A stretch of 28,229 bases of DNA from JBOFSR01 sp051651645 (GTDB lineage Bacteria; Spirochaetota; Spirochaetia; Treponematales; Treponemataceae): assembly GCA_051651645.1 (NCBI GenBank), contig JBOFSR010000097.1, positions 1 to 28,229 on the forward strand. Reading direction: 5' to 3'. The notes beneath the pieces were generated by a model that saw only the letters and a list, made by a program, of their open reading frames with translations, was not told the DNA's origin and did not search any database. Every line of letters begins with the position of its first letter. Position 1 is the first letter of the stretch. Position numbers and translations under genes: made by a program. Below are positions 23,460 through 28,229 of the stretch, one piece after another.

Positions 23460-24177
23460 ATAAGCGTTTACGTATTTCTGTATTTTTGTTATTTACAAGC
23501 AAAAAGTTTGGTTTTTGATTGATGATTGTTTCAATAATTGTTGATGTTGCTTGTTCGTAGGCTTGGGGAGTAAGTTTTTCACAATCAGAAATAATTGCTA
23601 CCCATTTTACTGCCTTTTCAAGAAGGCGTGGGATGTTTTCAACTGCGGCATCGCATACTTGTTCTTTTTTTTGCTTGCTGATAGGAGATAAAAGAGCTTG
23701 GGCAATTCTTGAGGTAGTTCTAAAATTAGTTAGCAGTGATTCTTGGTGGTGGTTGTTTATTTGATTAATAAGAAGGCTTGGATCAAGTAGTTTTTCTTCA
23801 TTAAAGCCAAGTTCTTTGGTCATTTTCCAAATTTCTTGGTGTAAAACAAGGCTTGCAATGGTGTTTTTGATTTCAATAATGTAATCAATTTCTTCTGTGA
23901 TGCCTACGACAAGATTGTATCCTTCAAGCCATAAGACTACGTGCATGAGTTCGTGACAAAGTGTTTCTTGTGCAGGCTTTTGATGTGATGGATACAATAG
24001 AATTGCACCTCTGACTCCAATGGCAATACTTGCATAACTACTTTTTGAATGGTCTTCGCTCATAGGTTCTGCAGTGATTTGATAGCCTAGTTCGTCTTCA
24101 ATAATGGCGAGGATTTGTAAGAGTTTTTCATCGGTTACAAAATCTTTGAAAAATTGGCGGTGGTTTGATTTTGGCAT
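23431..24177 (-). CDS. HExxH putative zinc metallopeptidase (copy A)
   Basis: This 248-residue cytoplasmic protein has CHELMHVV (HExxH at 75-79), the zinc-binding and catalytic core of a metallopeptidase. A conserved His-x-Glu (VLHQEIW, His113/Glu115) shared with copy B may supply the third ligand. The N-terminal 40 residues (FFKDFVTDEKLLQIL, ELGYQITAEPM) are nearly identical to copy B. The C-terminal half is helical and diverged. Small HExxH proteins next to XRE repressors in integrative elements are often ImmA/IrrE anti-repressor proteases that cleave the repressor; that role is inferred here and the family match is not certain. GGAGG lies 6 nt upstream of the start but inside an inverted repeat. 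Confidence 0.65.
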   Translation of the reverse strand: MPKSNHRQFFKDFVTDEKLLQILAIIEDELGYQITAEPMSEDHSKSSYASIAIGVRGAILLYPSHQKPAQETLCHELMHVVLWLEGYNLVVGITEEIDYIIEIKNTIASLVLHQEIWKMTKELGFNEEKLLDPSLLINQINNHHQESLLTNFRTTSRIAQALLSPISKQKKEQVCDAAVENIPRLLEKAVKWVAIISDCEKLTPQAYEQATSTIIETIINQKPNFLLVNNKNTEIRKRLFSKTYKDIG

Positions 24178-24248
24178 ATAAGCCTCCTTTTGTGTTTTGT
24201 TTTTTTTGGTTAATTAATTTTAACACAAAAGGTTGCTTTTGCATATAA
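24178..24248 (-). promoter_or_regulatory. Leader copy A: inverted repeat masking the ribosome site
   Basis: On the minus strand CCTTTTGTGTT (24232-24222), 25 nt, AACACAAAAGG (24196-24186), running straight into AGG of the AAAAGGAGG ribosome site. The 11-bp stem would hide part of that site. The sequence is identical to leader copy B. Confidence 0.7.
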
Positions 24249-24341
24249 ATATTTTTGGAGGTAAAAAAGGATGATCTATGATTTATTTTGACGAAGCTCG
24301 AAGCTGTGTTCCAACGGGAAATAACAGTTGTACTCTTTGTT

Positions 24342-25100
24342 TTATTGAAAAATCATTTGACGAAGATTTTTTGCTTCAAGAGCAGTTTCTATACAAGTTA
24401 GGCAATGTGGTTGGAGCCCTGCGTGTTGGATTGTTAGACTCGCAAGAGTTTTGCATGCTTGAGGAGAGTTTGGTGGATATTTTAAAAACAAATCCACGGT
24501 GCTCACAAGATTTTTATACACGTGGATGTTGTTTTCTTGAACAAATAAAAGCAATGCGTCCTTCTCCTTTTGGAGTGCAGGAGAAAGCACAAACTGTAAT
24601 AAGTAGAGAGTTAGAATCGTTGAAGTTGGTATTATGTTTGGCGAAAAAAGATTTTCGTCTCTAAACATTTTTTTTGTGTATTCCATGAGAGGCGAAAGGC
24701 TGTAAAAAGGAGATTCATCAAATCCTAGTTCTTTGGTCATTTGCCATACTTCGATGTGTAAAAAAAGGTTGCAAAGCATTGAGAGGCATCCATGTTGTGC
24801 GTTGTTTAAAAATAGTATTGGTTGAAAGCATGGAAAACCTTCATAGCATAAGACTACGTGCATGAGTTCATGGCAAAGAGTTGCTTGAATTAATGGTTTT
24901 TCTGGAATGTATAGAAAAGTGAATTTGTTATTATTGGGGGACATTGAAGCAGCTGCAGCTTTTGCATGTTCTTTAGGCATAGGTTCGGCGGTGATTTGAT
25001 AACCTAGTTCGCCCTCAATAATATTGAGGATTTGTAAGAGTTTTTCATCGGTTACAAAATCTTTGAAAAATCGTGGCGGTTGTTGGTTTGATTTTGGCAT
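24342..25100 (-). CDS. HExxH putative zinc metallopeptidase (copy B)
   Basis: This 252-residue paralogue of copy A carries CHELMHVV (HExxH at 77-81) and LHIEVWQMTKELGF (His115/Glu117). The first about 40 residues and the 5' leader are almost identical at the DNA level to copy A. The C-terminal part diverges strongly, yet keeps weak alignment to its end (LSP...K, SPQAC/TPQAY), so the whole frame is real. The region 50-110 differs most (Met/Asn-rich and Cys-containing). It may act on a different repressor or substrate. An opposite-strand frame covering its 3' third also has a ribosome-like site but is judged a shadow. Confidence 0.65.
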   Translation of the reverse strand: MPKSNQQPPRFFKDFVTDEKLLQILNIIEGELGYQITAEPMPKEHAKAAAASMSPNNNKFTFLYIPEKPLIQATLCHELMHVVLCYEGFPCFQPILFLNNAQHGCLSMLCNLFLHIEVWQMTKELGFDESPFYSLSPLMEYTKKMFRDENLFSPNIIPTSTILTLYLLQFVLSPALQKEKDALLLFVQENNIHVYKNLVSTVDLFLKYPPNSPQACKTLASLTIQHAGLQPHCLTCIETALEAKNLRQMIFQ

Positions 25101-25171
25101 ATAAGCCTCCTTTTGTGTTTTGTTTTTTTTGGTTAATTAATTTTAACACAAAAGGTTGCTTTTGCATATAA
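25101..25171 (-). promoter_or_regulatory. Leader copy B: inverted repeat masking the ribosome site
   Basis: The same element as copy A: CCTTTTGTGTT (25155-25145), 25 nt with TTAATTAA, AACACAAAAGG (25119-25109), then AGG of the ribosome site and ATG at 25100. The two leaders match base for base over at least 70 bp, and the match continues into the coding region. Confidence 0.7.
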
Positions 25172-25367
25172 AAAACAAGAGAGTAATCTTTTGTGTGTTA
25201 AAGCAAAAATAAGCTCTACTACCATTTTTAGGAGCTTATTCGCCTGCGGGAGTTTTGGTATTTTTTACAAGATTTTTACCAGAACAAGGGGGCAAACTTT
25301 CTTTGTGCAATCCGAATGTACAAAAAAGCGAAATTGTAATCCCGCACTTTTTTTTTAATTTTGCAAA
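25172..25367. other. Non-coding stretch before the ParA cassette
   Basis: It contains a 9-bp perfect inverted repeat AATAAGCTC / GAGCTTATT (about 25208-25232), which on the minus strand is followed by TTTTGCTTT and so could be a terminator. A poly-T run lies near 25350. No iterons or clear rightward promoter were recognised. It is a candidate regulatory or origin region only by position. Confidence 0.4.
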
Positions 25368-25553
25368 ATGAAAAATAATATTGTAATTTTTATTGCTGGC
25401 ATAAAATACAGTTCTCAATTTGAAGCAGTCATAGAGCTTGGTATCAGCTATACCGCTTTATGGAAAGCTTTAAAAAAATCAAAGGGCAATCCCTGTCTTT
25501 TGAAAAAAAAATTTGTATGCACTGAAAAGTGGGTGCAGTCAAGAGGTATATGA
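25368..25553 (+). CDS. Small HTH-like hypothetical protein
   Basis: This 61-residue protein reads MKNNIVIFIAGIKYSSQFEA, then VIELGISYTALWKALKKSKG and a basic end. The EAVIELGISYTALWKALKKS stretch looks like a helix-turn-helix of the kind found in NUMOD1-like or excisionase-like DNA-binding modules. There is no ribosome site before ATG 25368. Its TGA overlaps the next start (ATGATG), so the two are coupled. It is probably the first gene of the rightward par cassette and may regulate it. Confidence 0.5.
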   Translation: MKNNIVIFIAGIKYSSQFEAVIELGISYTALWKALKKSKGNPCLLKKKFVCTEKWVQSRGI

Positions 25554-25888
25554 TGACAAAGTTTGAATATTCTGAAATAGAGTTTTATTTTAGAGAGATA
25601 AAAGCAATGTTTAATGAAGTTTGCAAACATAAGAAATATGAAGAGTTAGGCGAGTATGTGCCTTGTAGAAAAGCGTATGAGCTAAAGGGCGTTGGCACGT
25701 GGTCGCATTTTCAACGAACCAAATGCTATCAGCCCTGCGGCGGCACTCATTATGAAGTCGTATATGGCAAAAAATGCTGGAAAAAAGAGCTTGTGCTTGA
25801 ATGGCTTTTAATCACGGATGAGGACTTGCCAAAATATCTTAAGAAATTTGGCGTTTCAATTCCTGCTAAAAAGGAAGGCGTTGCATGA
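25550..25888 (+). CDS. Hypothetical protein upstream of parA, possibly DNA-binding
   Basis: This 112-residue protein starts at ATG 25550; AAGAGG lies 4 nt upstream and the start overlaps the previous stop. The longer frame from 25529 is rejected on that basis. The central part (YVPCRKAYELKGVGTWSHFQ followed by the basic RTKCYQP) and the WKKELVLEWL segment resemble winged-helix excisionase/MerR-like adaptors, where a helix and wing recognise DNA. It overlaps parA by 4 bp (ATGA). Location suggests a regulator or centromere-binding partner of the partition genes. No family is recognised with confidence. Confidence 0.65.
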   Translation: MMTKFEYSEIEFYFREIKAMFNEVCKHKKYEELGEYVPCRKAYELKGVGTWSHFQRTKCYQPCGGTHYEVVYGKKCWKKELVLEWLLITDEDLPKYLKKFGVSIPAKKEGVA

Positions 25889-26589
25889 TTTTAACAATTT
25901 CTTCATGGAAAGGTGGCACAGGAAAGACCACGCTTGGCGTTTTGATTGCAGAAACGTTAGCAAATCGTGGAAAAAAGGTTTTGATCATTGATTTAGATAG
26001 CAATTGTGCTATTAGCAATGTATATAATTCAATTGACAAGGATTTTACAAGCAAAAATCTTTTAAGCAATACAGGATCTTTTGCGGTTTATAACGTTAAA
26101 GAAAACATTGATATTATTCCAAGTGATTTGCAGAATGTTTTGTTGAATAATATTATGGATACGCAGTTAAAAATTGCTATTAAAAAGCATGATTTAGCAA
26201 GCAGGTATGATTTTATTTTAATAGACCCACCAGGGTATTGGGGAAGCCATACTCGCAATGCCGTTATGGCAAGTGATTGCTTGATTATTCCTGCTACGTG
26301 CAGCAACATTGATTATAATGCCACAGCATTGTACTTTAAAACGCTTGCAGAATGCTGTATTGATGTTGATACTTTTTTAGCAATTAATAAGTTTAACAAA
26401 AAATTAAATCTGCAAAATAGCTTTGATAAATACCATTCTGATTTTGGCGAATACCTTTTGCCAAATTATATACCAGAAATTTTAAGCTTAAAAAAAATAA
26501 CTTCTGGTGAGCCATACACCTTGCACGCGAGCGTTCAAAAGAGAATGAATGTTTTTATTGACCATTTTATGGAGGTTTGTAATGCCTAA
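25885..26589 (+). CDS. parA: ParA-family partition ATPase
   Basis: This 234-residue protein has the deviant Walker A box KGGTGKTT (9-16) at its N-terminus, then a Walker A' region VLIIDLDSN (about 34-42) and FILIDPPGYWG (about 112-122). It is a short type Ib/Soj-like ParA without an N-terminal DNA-binding domain. Such ATPases position plasmids, phage-plasmids or integrative elements by patterning on the nucleoid with ParB. It overlaps the preceding gene by 4 bp and the parB start by 8 bp, so the three are translated as one unit. Confidence 0.92.
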   Translation: MILTISSWKGGTGKTTLGVLIAETLANRGKKVLIIDLDSNCAISNVYNSIDKDFTSKNLLSNTGSFAVYNVKENIDIIPSDLQNVLLNNIMDTQLKIAIKKHDLASRYDFILIDPPGYWGSHTRNAVMASDCLIIPATCSNIDYNATALYFKTLAECCIDVDTFLAINKFNKKLNLQNSFDKYHSDFGEYLLPNYIPEILSLKKITSGEPYTLHASVQKRMNVFIDHFMEVCNA

Positions 26590-27364
26590 AATTGCTTCTA
26601 TAGGATTGGGTCGAAAAATAGGCCTTAGTCAAATTATTGAAACGGGCAATGTCCGTTTTGATTATCAAAACATAGATGAACTTGCAGGCTCTATTAAAAA
26701 CTATGGTTTGATACAGCCTATTGCAGTTAAATCAATGGGAATTAATGAGCAAGGTGTTGAGCAATTTGAACTAATTGCAGGCCATAGGCGATTACGTGCT
26801 TTTAAATGGCTTGTTGAAAATGGAGAGGATTTTAATCAAATTGATGCCATTGTAAAAACTGGCGAAAAAAATACGTTGCAACTAATTGAAAATATTCAAC
26901 GGGAGCAGTTAAACGCCGTGGAAAGAGAAAAAGCAATTAAGGCAATGATTGATGGTGGCTTTGCTATTAAAGAAATTGCCCATAGGCTTTGCAAAAGTGA
27001 AGATTGGGTGCGTTCACAGGTTGCAGTTTGCGAAATCCGTACGATTGCTGAAAATGCAGGGGTTGATACAGCACAAATGTCTACTAATACTTTGAGGGTA
27101 ACAAGAAGTATTCCAAAAGAAGAAATTCCTGCGATTGTAAGGGAAATAAAAGACAATGGTGGCACGCAAAAAGCCGCTGTTGATATTGTTAAACGAAAAA
27201 AAAGCAATTCTGAATATGAAAAGGAAGCAATTCCTGAAAAAATGGTAAGCATGAATGCTGTCTGTTTGGAGTTGTTTGTATTTGCAGAAGAAAATATTGC
27301 AAATAAAGAACGCAATAAGGCGATTCTTGATTGTATTGCAATGTTGCATACAAGGCTGCACTAA
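26582..27364 (+). CDS. parB: ParB-family partition protein
   Basis: This 260-residue protein starts at ATG 26582 inside the parA stop region, with GGAGG 7 nt upstream; the longer frame from 26549 is rejected. It has the ParB/Spo0J N-terminal CTPase fold: IDELAGSIKNYGLIQPIAV, then FELIAGHRRLRAFKWL and LQLIENIQREQLNAVEREKA. An HTH follows (IKEIAHRLCKSEDWVRSQVA). The C-terminal region is short and probably used for dimerisation. It should bind a parS-like site on the element; no obvious parS inverted repeat was recognised in the window. Confidence 0.92.
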   Translation: MPKIASIGLGRKIGLSQIIETGNVRFDYQNIDELAGSIKNYGLIQPIAVKSMGINEQGVEQFELIAGHRRLRAFKWLVENGEDFNQIDAIVKTGEKNTLQLIENIQREQLNAVEREKAIKAMIDGGFAIKEIAHRLCKSEDWVRSQVAVCEIRTIAENAGVDTAQMSTNTLRVTRSIPKEEIPAIVREIKDNGGTQKAAVDIVKRKKSNSEYEKEAIPEKMVSMNAVCLELFVFAEENIANKERNKAILDCIAMLHTRLH

Positions 27365-27367
27365 GTG

Positions 27368-27640
27368 ATGGAGCGTAAAACTGGCTGGTACTACGTTTAC
27401 AGTAAAGAACTAGATCAAGAAATTGCTTTAAGCAAAAAAACTGGCTGGGTTTTTTGTAAAGATGGCACAAAATATAGTCCTGCAGAAGTTGAGATTTTAC
27501 GCTCTAAAAACGGAATAACAAAAGAGATTCATTTGTTAAAAAAAACATTTGAAGGCTCTTTTTTGATTGAAGACAATCAATCTAAAAATGAAAAAAAGGA
27601 ACGTCAGGCAGTGAGTGATACACTGCCTGATATTTATTAA
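27368..27640 (+). CDS. Small hypothetical protein in the par-primase cassette
   Basis: This 90-residue charged protein reads MERKTGWYYVYSKELDQEIA, with TGWVFCKDGTKYSPAEVEIL, and a Lys/Glu-rich end. It starts at ATG 27368, 3 bp after the parB stop (a GTG at 27365 is also possible). There is no ribosome site, suggesting coupling to parB. The repeated Lys-Thr-Gly-Trp (KTGW) at two places hints at a duplicated small beta module. No family is recognised. Its last codons lie in a 10-bp inverted repeat. Confidence 0.6.
   Translation: MERKTGWYYVYSKELDQEIALSKKTGWVFCKDGTKYSPAEVEILRSKNGITKEIHLLKKTFEGSFLIEDNQSKNEKKERQAVSDTLPDIY
27604..27630. repeat. 10-bp perfect inverted repeat at the end of the 90-aa gene
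   Basis: TCAGGCAGTG (27604-27613) and CACTGCCTGA (27621-27630) flank a 7-nt loop. It lies inside the 3' coding end, just before the primase ATG at 27646. There is no clear T-tract, so it is more likely a translational or protein-binding element than a terminator. Confidence 0.6.
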
Positions 27641-27645
27641 AAATT

Positions 27646-28229
27646 ATGGATTTTAAAAAATATAAAACACGTCTGATCGAATATTTATCGTCAAGAGGAA
27701 CTAAAATTGGCTCCGACGGCCTTTGTTTGTGCATTAATCCTGATCACAAAGAGCGAACGCCGTCTTGCAAAGTGAGTGATGACAAGTTCCATTGCTTTGC
27801 TTGTGGAATTCATGGAGATATTTACGATGCAGTGAATGTCTTAGAAAATATTTCTGCAAAAAAAGATCAGTTTATATTTTTACAAGAGCGGTTTGGAGAT
27901 ACTCCACCGCAAAAGCCCATTGCGTCAAATAATTCATCTGAAAAGTTTATTCCATGTCAAAGATCAATTGATCTTGTGGTTTCATTTTTAAAATCTAATA
28001 AGGCAAGTCAAAAGGCTTTTAAGGAATTTTTAAATCAGAGGGCAAGAATACAAACAAAGGGCGTTCAAAGGTGTTATCCTGCTCATATCGAAACGTTTTT
28101 AATGAAAAATATGCTCTATTGGAATGGGCTTGATATTATTTTAAACCATATTGACCGTTCAATCCTTAAAAAAGCAGGTATTCCGCTTGTAAATCCACAA
28201 ACAGGCGTTTCAAGCTGGGCATCAAGTGG
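27646..28229 (+). CDS. CHC2 zinc-finger DNA primase-like protein (3' partial)
   Basis: The open frame from ATG 27646 runs off the right edge (194 residues visible). The N-terminus carries the primase zinc finger CHC2: CINPDH (Cys29, His34) and FHCFACGIHGD (Cys50, Cys53), the module of DnaG-type primases that recognises the template. The TOPRIM catalytic domain would lie beyond the window. Following parAB, it suggests the element encodes its own replication start; the visible part after the finger (QERFGDTPP...) fits a plasmid or phage primase rather than chromosomal DnaG. There is no ribosome site before the ATG. Confidence 0.85.
   Translation, partial: MDFKKYKTRLIEYLSSRGTKIGSDGLCLCINPDHKERTPSCKVSDDKFHCFACGIHGDIYDAVNVLENISAKKDQFIFLQERFGDTPPQKPIASNNSSEKFIPCQRSIDLVVSFLKSNKASQKAFKEFLNQRARIQTKGVQRCYPAHIETFLMKNMLYWNGLDIILNHIDRSILKKAGIPLVNPQTGVSSWASS

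Noticed and set aside
24278..24664. 128-aa frame on the + strand with a nearby AAGGA/GGAGG
   Set aside because: It lies almost wholly antisense to metallopeptidase copy B, whose C-terminal part still aligns with copy A to its end; only one strand can be the conserved one.
25236..25418. 60-aa frame on the minus strand ending in a terminator-like hairpin
   Set aside because: It overlaps the start of the + strand HTH-like gene, has no ribosome site, and its stop falls inside the hairpin.
1..28229. CRISPR arrays, insertion sequences and rRNA genes
   Set aside because: No regularly spaced direct repeats with unique spacers, no transposase frames with terminal repeats, and no rRNA-like conserved segments were seen.

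Overview
The window is AT-rich and looks like spirochaete, most likely Treponema-type, DNA. This is inferred from gene content and style, not from a search: a giant surface protein with a FlgD-like C-terminus, relaxed lipoboxes, a lamin-tail-domain lipoprotein, two tiny 2[4Fe-4S] ferredoxins, and a groES with no groEL beside it. It divides into a chromosomal part (1 to about 18344) and the left end of an integrated mobile element (about 18345 to the right edge and beyond).

Chromosomal part. Positions 3-7238 are the 3' part of a very large surface or secreted protein gene on the + strand, open at the left edge. Facing it on the minus strand are nrfA (pentahaem ammonia-forming nitrite reductase with the diagnostic CXXCK haem) and resB (cytochrome c maturation), with a strong terminator hairpin between them. 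Upstream lie an elongator tRNA-Met with its own promoter and terminator, a lamin-tail-domain lipoprotein, a candidate small RNA with a C-rich loop, and a three-gene envelope operon (membrane protein, M23 peptidase, PEGA-like periplasmic protein). Then come two tandem ferredoxins and a DeaD-type RNA helicase. On the + strand follow groES and radA.

Mobile element. Immediately after radA is the 3' half of a tRNA-Ala(GGC) gene, cut at the anticodon loop. This is the classic scar of a tRNA-targeting integrase; no integrase lies in the window, so it should be beyond the right edge with the restored tRNA. Minus-strand genes inside the element include two paralogous operons that each pair a Panacea-domain (DUF4065/SocA-like) protein with a small two-helix membrane protein. 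They look like two diverged PanAT-type toxin-antitoxin modules and are the most interesting system here. Next are an unrecognised two-gene operon, decayed fragments of regulators, and two tandem XRE repressors.

The leftmost-reading repressor (22585-22971) and a rightward operon diverge from a compact switch. It has a leaderless repressor promoter, a TTGACA-N17-TAAAAT rightward promoter, and three CAAATAARAT boxes spaced exactly 25 bp apart. Two duplicated HExxH metallopeptidase genes follow, each with an identical 5' leader in which an 11-bp inverted repeat covers the ribosome binding site. The right end is a rightward, mostly translationally coupled cassette: two small DNA-binding-like proteins, ParA, ParB, a small hypothetical protein and a CHC2 zinc-finger primase. 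This suggests an element that can replicate or be partitioned on its own, such as a phage-plasmid or ICE.
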